This document shows, one piece after another, positions 1 to 12,617 of a DNA stretch of 64,000 nt. Made by a program: the position numbers and the translations under genes. Within the stretch, counting starts at the first letter, position 1, and every line of letters starts with the position of its first letter. The stretch covers positions 81,840,441-81,904,440 of the forward strand of contig CM035807.1 of NCBI GenBank assembly GCA_020466095.1, written 5' to 3'. The notes beneath the pieces are model-generated. The model searched no databases and had not been told where the DNA came from. It saw only the letters and a program-made list of their open reading frames with translations. The DNA is from Chlorops oryzae (Eukaryota > Arthropoda > Insecta > Diptera > Chloropidae).

Positions 1-1430
1 ATAAAAATTTTCGATTGAAATAGAAAATCACAATGAAATTATTTGAGTCCTAATGGAAAAATAAATCGTTAAAAAATTTCAAAAAAAAAATTATAAAAAC
101 AAATATATGAAAGGGCCCAAGAAAGAGAACAACGACTTTCGCCATTATGGAGCATAATGTATGGAAAAAAAAAATCTATTTTTAGATCACACATTATTTC
201 CAATAAAATTTTGTCGACTATCGATTTTACTGTCGACATAACTAGTTAGGGGAAAAGTTTTCGTAATTTCTCTTATCAAAATATTTCCGAAGACGTGGTA
301 AGTGTCAATTTGTGTAATTATTATTACCCCCCAAAAAAAAAAAAAACTTGTTATACAAAGTGGCCTCAAATTTTGATCAAATAAAAACTTCATGAATTTC
401 AATCATTTCTTCAAAATATTCTCGAGTGGTCAAAAACTACTTGAGCTAGACTTAACGTAACTAAAATTTATGTACAAAGGAAACCATAAAAATATCGAAA
501 CGTGAAACTATGTCGCAATAAATTTCACTTTGCCATTCGAACGAACAGCAGCTCTGGACGACGTAGGTTCCAGGTTTTGACATTCCATGTAACGTGGTCA
601 GCTGCACTTCCTTGGCGTGTTTTATGCAACACCAAAAAGAAATTTCAACGGAAAAGCAATGTCACTAATGTGCAAGAACTTTTTGTGAAGGGAAACTTAC
701 ATCCTTCAAATGTAGCTCGGAAATTGGCAAAATTTTTATAGAAGTCATTTTGTAGAATTTTTTTCCCCTTTCTATTATTAGGTCCTTGTTAATATTCGTT
801 GCAAGTTCTTAATTTTTTTTTTTTTTTTGTGATACAGGCCAGAAGAAAAAACATTTCTTAAAACTTTTATTTAACTTTTCATACATAAAAAGAGACGTGT
901 CAACCAAAAAAGTGTTAATGTTACGTATGAATGGCTAAAAATGGGTTCTTTCATTGAGGAAAGCTCGTTGATACCGTTTTGTCCACAGCCAAGTTTAAAG
1001 TTCTTACCCGAAATGAGAAGGAAAAACTTAATATGCTTTAAATATGCTCTGAATTTTGCATTTAATTATATTAAAAAGTCTGGCGTAGGCGGGCCAATAT
1101 AGTAATATTGGTAGGGCAACAAAAAATATTTAAATTCAGCACCCAAAATTATGCATTTAAGTATTCCGAATATTTCCTTAAGTCACAAATCTGTTTACTG
1201 TTATAGTTTTGCCCATTTTATCAGGTCTTGAGGAAGGATTTTGAAATTTGTGCAGATATCTTTAAAGCCTTAAATAAGCTCTTTTTATAATGCATTAAAA
1301 TGATATTAACTGGTTTTTAAATTTTCAAATGCATACCTTAAGGTGAGGAATTTGAATATTTTATGTTGCCCTTCATATTAAAATAAAAAGCTCTGTAAGA
1401 TGAAAAATTTATAGCATATTTAAAGGATAA
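1..1430. other. AT-rich stretch without a recognisable gene
   Basis: This stretch is AT-rich with many homopolymer A and T runs. A 79-codon open frame at 502-741 (+) has no recognisable domain, no coding-like composition and no splice context. I see no gene here. Confidence 0.6.
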
Positions 1431-2566
1431 AGTCTTGCCGGGTGAGCAAAGGCATGCGGCACCCTGGAAGGGATCCTGAAGTTTTGTTGGTTTTTCGATA
1501 GGTGGTATCTAAAAACACTGTAAGGACGACTTTTTAGTGTTCTATTTAGAAAATTCCTTGAGATATCTTTAAAAATACTTTTTTAGTAAGCCTTTTTTTT
1601 TAATTTTATATCTCAAAAACTAATTACGATAGGAAGATGAAACCAACTTTGGCTAATATAACACGGAATCTAAAAAAAAAAATTTTATTTTTACACTGAG
1701 AAAATTTTTTCACAAAACTAAAAATAAAATTTTAATTTTTTTTTTCAGTGTATTCCCAGTTTGACGCCAATTAAAATTTTTTTTTTTAAATAACTCGAAG
1801 TATTTGCTTTCATTTAAAAAAAGTTTGGTTCTAATTGGATGGAGCAACAGTGAGATTTTTAAAAAAGTGATAGTGCATATGGATGCTCTCAGTATTGACA
1901 TGCTGCGGTAATCGTGCAGAAAAGGCATTTTTTAATAAAAACGCAAAAATCATCCGAAAAGGCGTAAAAAATAATGCTTTTTGTATTTTAAAATCTTATA
2001 TCAAAATAAATGAAATAGTCGTTTTGATTGCGTATACATGATATACATATAACATTGCTCATACGTCGGGTGAGTTGCACGTTTACCGCAGCATGTCAAT
2101 ACTGAGAGCATCCATATGCACTAGCACTTTTTTGAAAATCTCACTGTTGTTCCATCCAATTAGAATGAAACTTGTTTTTAAATGAAAGCAAATACTTCGA
2201 GTTATTTAAAAAAAAAAAATTTTAATTGGCGTCAAACTGGGAATACACTGAAAAAAAAATTAAAATTTTATTTTTAGTTTTGTGAAAAAATTTTCTCAGT
2301 GTAAAAATTTAATTAAATTTTTTTTAGATTCCGTGTTATATTAGCAATTGGCCATCGTTTGTTTCATCTTCCTATATTAATTGGGTTTTGAGATATAAAA
2401 TTTAAAAAGAACGGGTTACTAAAAAAGGATTTTCAAGGATAACTCAAGGAATTTTCGAAATAGAACACTAAAAAGTCGTCCTTACAGTGTTTTTAGATAC
2501 CACCTATCGAAAAATCAACAAAACTTCAAAATCCTTTTTAGGGTGCCGCAGTCCGCCAGACCCTTT
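1431..2566. repeat. Long foldback (inverted-repeat) element
   Basis: Two arms of almost 0.5 kb (about 1431-1917 and 2077-2566) are reverse complements of each other around a loop of about 160 bp. Matching landmarks are ACATGCTGCGGTAA at the inner edge, GATAGGTGGTATCTAAAAAC near the outer edge, and GCGGCACCC near the ends. The arms contain no convincing coding sequence; short open frames inside them are by-products. A diverged relative lies at 27911-28640, so this is a dispersed family, most likely a non-autonomous foldback or MITE-type transposon. The left end is less well preserved than the right end, and no target duplication was established. Confidence 0.8.
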
Positions 2567-3775
2567 GCAGCTTTGCAGACTCAAAAAAGTATCAAGAAGA
2601 GCCTGGATGCAGTTATTGTACTCCAAGGAGCTGTTCAGTTTTGTTTTTCCTTCATTACAATCAAGCTTCGTACAAGTTTGAGGCAATGAGCCAGAAACGG
2701 TAAGCAAATATGCGAGTCAGCAACATTTTTCTAGGTACTGACATCAGAATTTTATTGACATTCAATGACCTCAAAAATGTGTCACATTGCAAATAAATTT
2801 ATAATTATAAGCAAAACAGAACCCTCCATTTGGAAGATCATTATCCGTTTATTTATTGAATTACTACAACTACTACTTCTGCTGCTGCTGCTGCTGTGGA
2901 GCATATAATATTTTTTTTAATAATTCATTTTTATTCTATTTTTCTAGCGAAAAAATTATACAGCATCATTTTTGAAAGCAGTCAAATGCAAATTATTGCA
3001 TAGTGACGATAAAATCCTCGACTTTTTTTCGTACACAAATGCAATAATACTAATTATGACACAAACATTGTCATAAATAATTATCGAAAAAATGACAAGC
3101 TGGCATTATCATTAGCCAACAATGGCCTAACGAGAAATTTATACAGTCTTAATTAAATGCAATTATGCAAATCTCCTTCAAAAAAGCGCATCTATAAGTT
3201 AAAATGTTTTACTAAGTAAATGGCAAAACAAAAACTTCATATTGATGAAGGTGACTTTCTCGTGCTGTTTCACAACACATGCATACACACACAAGTATGT
3301 GTGTATTCGCTTGTGTTTACATCGGTATTTATGCTCTCGTTAAACGTTTTACGACGCTGTGAATTCGTTCACCTGTCGATTGTCGAAGTGTTGTTGTATA
3401 TAGCGTCACCAAAAACAATGAAATTTATGGAAAAAAATCAACACAAATGAACACATTCACTCACACAAACTCACAGCAGCTCAGATGAACGAACTATATT
3501 TTTTTTTTTTTGTTTTGTGTTATAATTTTCGTTTTGTCGAAAACGAAGCTAGAGCGTAACAAAAACGCCGAAGGAACAAAAAATCAGAGCAATTTAATAC
3601 GAAAATTGCGTGCTTAGAAAACACTAAACTGAAAGGAAAATTGCTACGCTCGGCTTTGGCGATTCGGAAGGCGGGCGGATTGAAGAAGTTTCATTTTGCA
3701 AGCGGTTTTTATACAAAACAATAATTTAGGGAAAATAAGTTTCTTTTTTCTCTACCTCTCTCTCTCTCTCTCTCG

Positions 3776-3806
<31 letters not shown>

Positions 3807-4535
3807 AAATACATAAGAACAAAAAATGTTGTATATGTCTAAAAAGGTTCAAGGACCTATAAGTAATGTAAGGTAAAAAAAAATAACCATTGATATAATT
3901 GGGGGGATACATCATGAAAAATGAAAAAAATCAAGCCAGTCAGCCACAAAGTAACTCATAAAGCGAGACACCAATCACACGAGGTAAGCAAAAGAAAACT
4001 TTTTTAAGGGGGAATAGTAGAGAGAATTGCGCTCTGATTTTGGTTTGATTTCGTAAAATCAAAAAAATAGAAGATTTGTCACTGGGCAATTATCCTCTCT
4101 CAATTCAGGCTCAAAAATGCTCATTCACAGTCCAGTATAATGAGGGTAAGGTGGCTCGAAAATTGTACATTTCGAAGATCTCTTAGCTCCGCAAAAGACG
4201 TCCTAAGCAGTTCAGGCTGAAGCTGAAATTGGACCGCAGCCGGTTTTTCCGCAAACTCAAAGGAAGAAAAAATTTACCCCTGAATTAGAAATTTTTCTCT
4301 ACGTTTATGATCAATTTATATCTCATATTACCTTATCCTTTAGATTCTTCTATTTTTAGTAACAAAAAAATTCGTTAAATTTTTTCACTTCATAAATTTT
4401 TTTGTTCCTAATCGGGGACTAAATCATTTTATAATGATTGCATCCATTTAACCATAACGATAAGCGGCAATTTAAGTGACCATTACTTTCTATATGAAAC
4501 CCGACACGTATTCAATGTTCCACATATAAAACAAA
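2567..4535. other. Non-coding stretch with simple repeats
   Basis: No gene is visible. It holds a short CTG run near 2878-2896 and an imperfect CT microsatellite at 3749-3807. The open frame at 3220-3450 (+) has no recognisable features. Confidence 0.5.
3749..3807. repeat. CT/GA dinucleotide microsatellite
   Basis: About 58 bp of nearly pure CT repeats, interrupted by single G and T bases. Confidence 0.9.
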
Positions 4536-5300
4536 TAAGGGCGCTTTAGTCGGGCGAACCTAACAATACAATACCCGACACAGATAAGCGGTCATGATAC
4601 AAGAAAACAAGATAGCGCCACTTTAGCCGATGATGTCACAAATACAAAATGAGAGCTTCGTTGTTGTTGTTGTTTTGCATGCTAAGCCCAACGTCACAAC
4701 TATACTTTAGCATGGGAAACAACAACATTGCGAATGCTACAAAATAGCAGTACCCGAAGTGGCGCTTTCTTGCTCTCTTTGTATCATGATAAGCGATAAG
4801 CTTTTTTCAAGTACGCCCCACAACCACGACCATTAAATTATAGCATTGTGGAGTTGTGTACGCCCTCCTTTCTAATTTATTTAAGGAATTTCAAAGAACT
4901 TTAACCCAAAGCTAAGTATAAGCTCTTTCTTTGAAATGTTCCGAAAAATTTAAATTTTGGAGCAGTTTCTGCGATTTTTAAAACAGGCCCCCTAGTACCT
5001 ATAAAAATTTTCTGCTCTGGTCCATAGTCAAAATTGTTCCACTACTTTTGTCTCGGCTAATATTCATATCATATTTGTGAAGTTAGCTCAACTTTTTTGA
5101 TAAGAAAACTATAATGTATCTAAAAACTGACGGACAGATAGACAGACAGTTGGACATAACAGTACAGACAGACATCAGATGATCGATATTAATATCTCGC
5201 TGATCATTGTCTAGAAACCAATTTTGTATAAAGGTTCTTATATAGCCAGGTTCTGTCTATAACCAATTCACACAGCCTCACGAACACAATGTACCCTCGA
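4536..5300 (-). mobile_element. mini-me-like element, minus orientation, degraded
   Basis: It begins with a TAGTCGGGCGAACC...ACCCGACAC block that resembles the block at 10975-11015. Near its other end it carries a GACA/GACR run (about 5127-5172), the complement of GTCY. The same architecture recurs at 10967-12030 and, in the opposite orientation, at 13263-14712. A GTCY proto-microsatellite is the hallmark described for dipteran mini-me retroposons. Its limits are approximate and there is no coding capacity. Confidence 0.5.
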
Positions 5301-5372
5301 CACAAATTGTGTCGGGCTAACCTTTCGTTGCCGCGCTCATACAGATATTTTTTTTTACAGCTTAACGACTTT

Positions 5373-5577
5373 GGCTGCGTGTACATCGGATCAAACGAAA
5401 CGTTTTCGTTTCGTTAGTCAAGAAAACGGTTTTGATTTCAAAACACACCAAGCGAAACCAAAAGTCAAAATCAAAACGTTTTGTTTTCTTGTTTCGCTTG
5501 GTGGGTTTTGAAACGAAAGGAACGGCCAGTTATCGGCAACGAAACGTGATTTCGTTTCATTCGGTGTGCACGCAGCC
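5373..5577. mobile_element. Short palindromic MITE
   Basis: The ends are inverted: GGCTGCGTGTACATCGGAT on the left against CGGTGTGCACGCAGCC on the right. The whole 205 bp interior is strongly palindromic, built of AACGAAACG/CGTTTCGTT blocks, and would fold into one hairpin. Only TT is duplicated at the flanks, so the superfamily is not settled. Confidence 0.6.
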
Positions 5578-6204
5578 TTTCACGCAATTTATTCATTGTT
5601 CTATGGCAAAAAAATGGGTAAAAAATCAGCTATAGACAATTTGAGGAAAAAACAAATTCAAAATGCTCCGAATTAATGACTTCAGCCGGAATATTCGTTG
5701 GGAGGAAAAAAAGTTAATTAAATGAACATTTCAAATATAACAACGTCGAATCAGATGGACGTTCTCTGAATATTTCTGCTATCAAAACTTTCATCAACCA
5801 CTAACAAAGGACTTCGCAGTCATGGCAATCGGAAAAAATTCTTGGTAAAAAAAAACGAGGAAAATGAACAGCGCTTCTGAGATTTTTAATGGTAATGCCG
5901 TTAGTGATTCTCAAAATAGGATAACTTTTATCCATTGAAACCATAGAAGTTTGAAAGCCTTTTGTTTCGGAGAAAATATTGCACGCTTTTTTCCCAGAAA
6001 TTTCACATGTTTTCCATGTGTTATTTGAAATATAATTCATAATGGAATTTCAACTTTCAATTGTCTTATGGAAAATCGACTGTACGATGTTTTTTTTAAA
6101 TTATTCAAAAATGCTTCCAAATGAGGGAAAAAAGTCTTAAAATAAATCTCCAAGGAAACGAAAAATAATTTCTATAAACTAGAAAAAACTATAAAATAGA
6201 AAAA

Positions 6205-6932
6205 ACAATCAAATCTCGGTTATCCGAGCATCGTTTTTCCAGATATCCGACTATCTGGATTCATTCTTCTCGGCTTTGTTGTAAGGACTTTATTGAATTT
6301 AGATGGATATTGGAACTTATTATGATTAAAAGTATGCAACTACCATGAAACTAGCGCTTTCCTCTTCAGTGTTGATCGCCATTAAAGCTGAACTCATCCT
6401 CGTGGTCAATTGAGGCAAAAAACCGTCGGGACAAAACCGAAGGACCAAGACAGAAGACTGAACTCAGAACGTCGCGACGATTGGTTAAGATTTTTTATAA
6501 ATGAAATGCTGCCTCTGGCGCAATAGTTTTCATTATCGTGAAATTTTGTCCAATTCATTTATTTTGTTCTAGTATTTCCTCGACCTAGAAAGGACATTTA
6601 GATAGTTCTAGAGCCTCAGATCTTTGTGGATTAAAAAGGACTTATTGAAGACGCTGAGTCTCACCCTTCATAGGGGATCACATTCACTCATTAAATGAAC
6701 TAAGTCCTCTTCGTCTGAAAGATAAAGACTGCATTCAAAGTTATCCAACAAGAGCATTTTGTGAAGCTTCTATTTAAGGCTAAAGTGGCGTGAAAGAAAC
6801 CTTTTCTTTAATTGAAAGAAAAGCTACTAAGTTTTAATTATTGTATGATACGACTTTAAAATCGATTATCTAGATTCTCGATTATTCGGAATTCCCAAGA
6901 TTTTTTATTTGGATAGTGAGGATTCTATTGTT
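6205..6932. mobile_element. Probable pogo/Tigger-like non-autonomous element
   Basis: The left end (ACAATCAAATCTCGGTTATCC) and the inverted right end (ACAATAGAATCCTCACTATCC after reverse complementing) resemble the CAGTNGAATCTC...TATCC ends of pogo/Tigger elements. Near-terminal TATCCGA/TCGATTATC motifs repeat inside. It has no open frame. The limits and family are tentative. Confidence 0.4.
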
Positions 6933-9860
6933 CATTGTCGCGAGATTAAAATTCACTAATGATTTTCAAGAAAGAAATATATAACTTTAAAGCAGTTCAA
7001 TTTGGAGATTTCCGACATTATGGGAAATGCAGTTTCAAATGATGCGCGCTCAAGAGAGCAATATTTCAACTAGAATTACCACTTAGAAATGATGTGAATT
7101 TGAGATCAGAAAAAATAAACTATTCCTCCAAAAATAGCAAAACCAAAAATCTCCACTTAGGAGAGAAAAATTATTGAGACAAAACTTATGCTTTAAGTAA
7201 AGGAGTTAAAATCCTTTTCATATCAAAATCTTTAATTCGATGACTAACGTGCCAATAAACTCATCTTTCCAGAAAACATTTTGTAAACCCAATTAAAAAT
7301 AAAATTTCCATCATTCATCGAAGCTATAAAAACATTTCCGTGTGGTTTAGCGATAGCAAAAAGTATGTGAATCACTGAATATTGTCTGTAAACATATTTG
7401 TTTACGCTTTTTACCGATTCTTTATTTATTTGAGTCTCATATCAGTAAACAAACAATAAAAAAAAAAATATATAAAAAACAAAAAATAAATTTAAAAAAA
7501 AAACTAGGTGAGCAGCATACAAAAGCAATTGGCACCCTCGATTCGCAGTCACTTCGACAATTCGATTTCTGACTGACTGTTGTATGAGCAACGCATACAC
7601 GCCTTCGAGTATGCACACAAAAATTTACGCACACACACACACAAATACGCTTTATGGATATGCCGAGCGCTTTATGCAGAAAGATATCGTGCTTCGCACC
7701 AAAAAATGATCCTTTATCCTTCTGGCGGAAAAACCGACATTGGCGAAAGAAGAGTCAACTATCGACTGACGAGTTAACGAATGAATGAACGAATGAATGA
7801 ATGAACGAATGGAACGAATGAACGAACGAATTGAATGAAATCGCATATGTCTGAGTGCATCGCGGATGGTTGGCGTATTAAGACGGGACTTTTTTATTTT
7901 AATTTGATTTTCCATTTAAATCACAGATGCGGAGTTTCAGAATCGACAACAACAAAAAAGAAGAGAGAGAAAAAAAAACACACCTGCATAAATCTGATTA
8001 CTCTTATTGAATTATTGAAGCTGAATAGCTTCTGGTAAAAATATGAAGTACACAGGTATTCAGATGATTTTTTAGGCTGTGAAATTCTTTAAATAAAAAG
8101 TTAAAATTAAAATTGGCTACAAAATCAACTGAACTGGAATCCCACAAGTGGTTTGCTTTTGTTAACATTCGTGTACATTCATGCTGCATTGATTCGTTTT
8201 TTCTTTATATGAGAGCGATGGGATTCTTTGGAGATATCAAAAGGGTAAAAGGATAAGAGCTTTTTATTTGTAAGATTCTCTTATGGTAAGGAAGGATAGA
8301 ATATCAACTTATGGGAAAAAAAAAATTCAAAAAACATATGAAAGAATATCGTACAGGTCTATGGACGTGTATGAATTAAATTTAGGTACCTATTTATGAT
8401 AGAATGGATTTGGAGAAAGCTACAATCTAGTGACTGTTATCGCATGTTCTTTGTGGATTGCTTTGCATTTCGGAAAGGTTTATAACCCTCGAATTCATCA
8501 ACTCTGATCGTGTGTATTCCAATCCCTTATCAATCAAAACGAGACAATTTTTAATACTTTTTCAATGCAATGAATCGAGGCCTGAATTTATGAAGAGCTC
8601 TCCTGAATGGTAGCGTTCTTTCTATGAACCTCTTTTAAAACTTTAGTTATCAAAAGCCATATAAAAAGAAGATGGAGTTTTGACCCTTAAAATCTTTTGA
8701 AATATCTTAAGAGTTTTCAATGGAAAAACTTATGAGACTGATTAATAATAACAAAGTAATGAAAAGGCTTGACCTCAATTACAACTCATTGCGGTATGAT
8801 GAAATTATTCTCATATATTTTTGTTTCCTCGCAATATTCTTTTGCCATTCGAATCATACCTTACCATGCCAAATTTCATAGCTGATATATTAAAAATTCT
8901 TGCATTGCTCTCTTGTTTTAAAGCATTTTTTTTCGGCTTTATTTGCACGTGGTAGTATTCGAGGATCGAAATGTTTGATGATGATTATTGGATTACCAAT
9001 TTTAATGGTGAAAATTTTCATGTGAATTAAATTATTGTTGCACAGTTATTTTTATGTGCATAGTGGGACTACTGTTTAATACCGACTTCGAACGGAAATT
9101 GCTAGCAAACAAGATCTTTATATCTTTTCATCGATGGACTCGACACAAACAAACCAAGTAATATTAACTATTGTAGAAAAAAAAGAGAAAAAACATCTTT
9201 AATTCAATGTCGGTTTTTTGTTCAATATTTCTGTTCCACGCAAAAATCCTTCGTAACAAAAGTACCCGACACAATAATAAATTTTCACATCGTCCATGGA
9301 TCATTCGATATGATGATGAATATTTGGCATTTCAATGTGGATTTACGAAACCTCACTGCGGCCCCAGTTCAGGCGTGTAAACATTTAAAACGCTTCATTA
9401 ATTTTTGCCGGAAGTACTGCCACTCACTCAGGGGTTGTGTGGATGTGTGTTTGTGGGGAGTTTTCGAGTATGTGTATATACGTTGCATGAATGATTTTGC
9501 TGGGTTCACCGCAGTAACAGCGGCAGCAGCTCACATCACGTTACGCTCATCTTTCATGTTTGTGGGTGTGATGATGTGCATTAACACATTGCCATATATA
9601 CATACATACATGAACAATAGGAATGGAAAGGTCCTCTTCTGCGTGATCGTATGAATTTGTGGTTAAATTGAATTGTTTCAATTTAACACTTGATTAAACT
9701 GATACGAGAACTACTCTCATATTGTAAATGGACCTTACTTGATGGTTTACTTGAAAAATAAAAGAATTAAATAGCTTCATATTTTCTTAAATTTAATTTA
9801 CTGACAAAGTTCAAAATAATTGTTAGAGATTGTCATTTATATTAAAAATGAATTAATGAC
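6933..9860. other. Non-coding stretch
   Basis: No gene is visible. The open frames at 7437-8189 overlap on both strands, contain simple repeats and have no domain features. A GAAY tetranucleotide microsatellite lies at 7777-7837 (listed separately). Confidence 0.5.
7777..7837. repeat. GAAT/GAAC tetranucleotide microsatellite
   Basis: About 60 bp of GAAY repeats in which GAAT and GAAC units alternate irregularly. It creates spurious open frames on both strands. Confidence 0.85.
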
Positions 9861-9861
9861 A

Positions 9862-10020
9862 AAATCCCCGTTGGCTCAGGGGATAGTTTATACGCTTCCA
9901 AGCCTATAAAAAAGTTTCTTTGAAAGCTATTTGCCGTTCGGAGTTGGCGTTAAACTGTAGGTTCCACTCTTCCTACTAGAGTGATAAAGACACCGACAGG
10001 TCGGCACTTACTGATATCAC
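9862..10020 (+). mobile_element. Possible tRNA-derived SINE fragment
   Basis: A tRNA-like head, CCCGTTGGCTCAGGGGATAG, resembles a pol III A box. About 80 bp later comes GTAGGTTCCACTC, a B-box-like sequence with one mismatch to GWTCRANNC. The spacing exceeds that of a tRNA, so it is not a tRNA gene. It is different from the SINE family at 22926 and 49677. Confidence 0.35.
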
Positions 10021-10116
10021 AAAAGGACCTATTTTTGTGCCTTTATGAGCCTTAACTATGTTATCATATTACTAACCTAGCTACCTACGCCGGCACTTCT
10101 CAAATGCAGAATAAAG

Positions 10117-10500
10117 ATGATCGCAATTTGGAGTTCTTTCTGTAATGCTGCAAACAAATTTATGACATTTAATTACCTTATTGAATCCCCACAAATATTC
10201 TTCATAGAATTTCGGATGCATCGTCCATTTAATTTTTGCTATCATTGTTCAAACATTGAAGAGAAGCAATTGTATTTTTTCCATAAGGGAAAAAGCAACC
10301 CTTTTCTAAATGAATATTCCCCTGCAATTTTTCCTCCAGAAATTTTTCACCACGAAAAAAACGAAGTGTTCTAAGCATCAATAAAGAAAAGAATGTGATG
10401 ACCTTAGCTTTAAAATGTTCGAAGTTCTTATTCCCTTTATATTCCCTTCCCCGGGAAAATTCGACGGGAATATTTTGAATCGGAACGATTATATTTTCTT
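10117..10500. repeat. Dispersed repeat shared with 56087-56455
   Basis: A segment near 10379-10440 containing GAATGTGATGACCTTAGCTT matches, in reverse complement, the segment at about 56395-56450. Its right edge (GGGAATATTTTGAATCGGAACG) is a variant of the inverted end of the MITE at 11196-11396. It therefore looks like a longer member of the same non-autonomous family. The open frames on both strands here (10117-10374 and 10229-10519) are probably fortuitous. Confidence 0.5.
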
Positions 10501-10966
10501 CACATACCCTAAAGTTCACATTTAAAACATAAAACTTAAAGCTTTAAAGAAAATAACAAGCAAAAAATATGAAAAAAAAAACTCTGCAAATATTTATAAA
10601 ATCATGTCGCCAGTGTGAAAGCATTCTTAAAATTCACACAATCCAGTTAGAAGGTAAGTGCTCTCCTCCAACATACGTACAACAATGCGGGACTCCGAAG
10701 CGTACGTGTCTATTACAATTCAATTCGGCAAGACAGTAATAGAGCGTATGCATACACAACACACACACATACTCAGCCCAAAGAAGTCCTAATGCAGAAA
10801 GTCTAAAAACCTAGTAATGGCATAAAGCCTCAAAGCCTAAACGACGACAATAGAAAAATTTGTTCTGCTGTAGCATTATGCAACGAAAACATTTCAGCCT
10901 CAGCGTTGGAAGAATTGAAAGAAGTGCCACTAACACACAAACAAACAAAACAAACACAATAAAGGG

Positions 10967-12030
10967 TGTTATAGTCAGGCGAACCTGACTATGAAATGCC
11001 CGACACCGATAAAGGGTTAACTATATTGTATGTTTGAACAGTTTTTAAAACAGACCAAAACGACGAACATTAGGAAAAATTATTCTGGAGATTTTTTAAG
11101 GGGAAAAAATGCCTCATAGTCCGATGTTTGTTGTATTCCTTTAAGAAACCCGCCCTTTCGCCACGCCCATTTTGAGCAATTTCATTGGAAACTTACAGCC
11201 TGATTCTTAATATTTCCGGGGATCGAATTCCCGGGGAATTTAATTTCCTCGAGAGTAAACTTCTTCTTTCTTAAATATTTGGGTGATGATTCCAATAATT
11301 TTCCTTACCCTTTCTATTTAAAAAATAAGAATTTTTGTCTCGAGAAAATTAAATTCTCCGGGAACTCGTTCCCCGGGAATATTCAGAATCGGACTGTTAA
11401 ATATACATAAGCGCGAATTAGAAAATTTCATTGAAATATCTCGAAAATCTCTTACTTTGGGGCAGTTTTTGGGATTTTTACGACAGACCCTAGTACTGGA
11501 GGTTCCCTAAATAATGGACCAATCAAGAATATTTTTGGAGAAGCATAAATATATGCCAAGTTCTTTCGTTCAAGTCCCATTTGAATTTCATGTGTAAGAC
11601 AATTTTCGAATGACGCCCTTTTGCCACACCCACTTTCTATTTTTGGAAATTATATAACCCTTAAATAGGTTCAAATATTCAAAATTCAAGATTTTCTCAA
11701 AAAACTTCGGTCTTAGAACAGTTTCTGTGATTTTCTTAACAGACCCCAGTACTGGAGGTACCCTTAACCATGGTCCGATCGGGTCCAATCTCGAACTTGT
11801 TCTTACCCATGTCCCTGCAAACACGCATACCAATTTTGGTCAAGATAGCTCATTTCTTGCGATAAGAAAAACTCTGTAATGACAGACGGACAGACAGACA
11901 GACAGACAGGCAGACAGGTACAGATAGACAGACAGACATGGTTATATCGATTCTCCTGGTGACGCTTATCATTTCTATACACATTTTGTATGGTCTATAT
12001 CGACTGGTACTGGGTGTTACACTCAACCGC
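10967..12030 (-). mobile_element. mini-me-like element, minus orientation, with nested MITE
   Basis: It opens with TTATAGTCAGGCGAACCTGAC and a CCCGACAC block. Its interior carries diverged units of the CCACGCCCAC type (about 11150 and 11620). Near 11883-11938 it has a long GACA/GACG microsatellite, the complement of GTCY. The layout mirrors the element at 13263-14712 in reverse. A 201-bp MITE is inserted at 11196-11396. There is no coding capacity. Confidence 0.6.
11196..11396. mobile_element. MITE with TTA target duplication (PIF/Harbinger-like)
   Basis: The ends are inverted: CAGCCTGATTCTTAATATTTCC against the reverse complement CAGTCCGATTCTGAATATTCCC. The flanks are TTA (11193-11195) and TTA (11397-11399). 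The 3-bp TWA duplication suggests a PIF/Harbinger-mobilised MITE. The interior is palindromic (CTCGAG, CCCGGG blocks). It is inserted in the mini-me-like element. Related ends occur near 10480 and 56087. Confidence 0.65.
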
Positions 12031-12481
12031 ACAAACGCAATAATCAAATATATGTATATTGTATGCATGTAAGTATGTACGTAGAAAAAAGGAAGCTAAA
12101 TCACTAAAGCGCGAGGTCGAGGGCTCGTAACTACAAGTTTTTATGAATTCTAACAACGGTGGTTACACAAACAAACATGCATGGCCTTTCGGTTATTCCT
12201 TTGGGGGCTTTTGCAACAATACTTTCCGGTGGAGCAAAACATTTATGAGAGGAACGTACGTATGGGTACTTTGGCCTTTTCCGGTGTGGGTTGTGGTTGC
12301 AACGCAGAGATTTGTTTATGCGCAATGAAACGCGAAAGACAATTGTATAAATAGAAAATAAAGTGATGTGCTGGCAAGCCGGTTCTTAGAAAGGGGACGC
12401 GGGCGGGTGTCTTTGTCATTTGCAGTAGTCAAAGTTCCTAAGTAAGTGCACATAAATACAGTATTCTTTGGATATTCGTAC

Positions 12482-12617
12482 CTGGAGAATGAGCTTTCTG
12501 TCTGCTCTCCAAACGTACTCGCTTTGGGTGTATTTCTTCTGGTGATTTCAATCGGAGATTCCGAATTCTTATTGCCATATGCTAAGCCGCTCTCGCGAGA
12601 GATTTGTTGACTTTTGT
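12482..12617 (-). CDS. Candidate internal coding exon of an unidentified gene
   Basis: On the minus strand a TTTTTATTTCAG acceptor precedes, and a CCAG/GTACGA donor follows, 136 nt with exactly one open frame. The other two frames have stops. Entry is in phase 1 (the exon begins with the last two bases of a codon) and exit in phase 2, giving 44 complete codons. The peptide is Ser/Thr/Glu/Lys-rich (KSQQISRESGLAYGNKNSES at its start, with ITRRNTPKASTFG further on), like a cytoplasmic linker. The base composition is markedly less AT-rich than the surroundings. I do not recognise the protein, and no partner exon was found. It could be a small or alternative exon of a long gene spanning the left part of the window, or chance. 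Confidence 0.4.

Noticed and set aside
9862..10020. A true tRNA gene
   Set aside because: A-box-like and B-box-like sequences are too far apart and no cloverleaf can be drawn; a SINE fragment is more likely.
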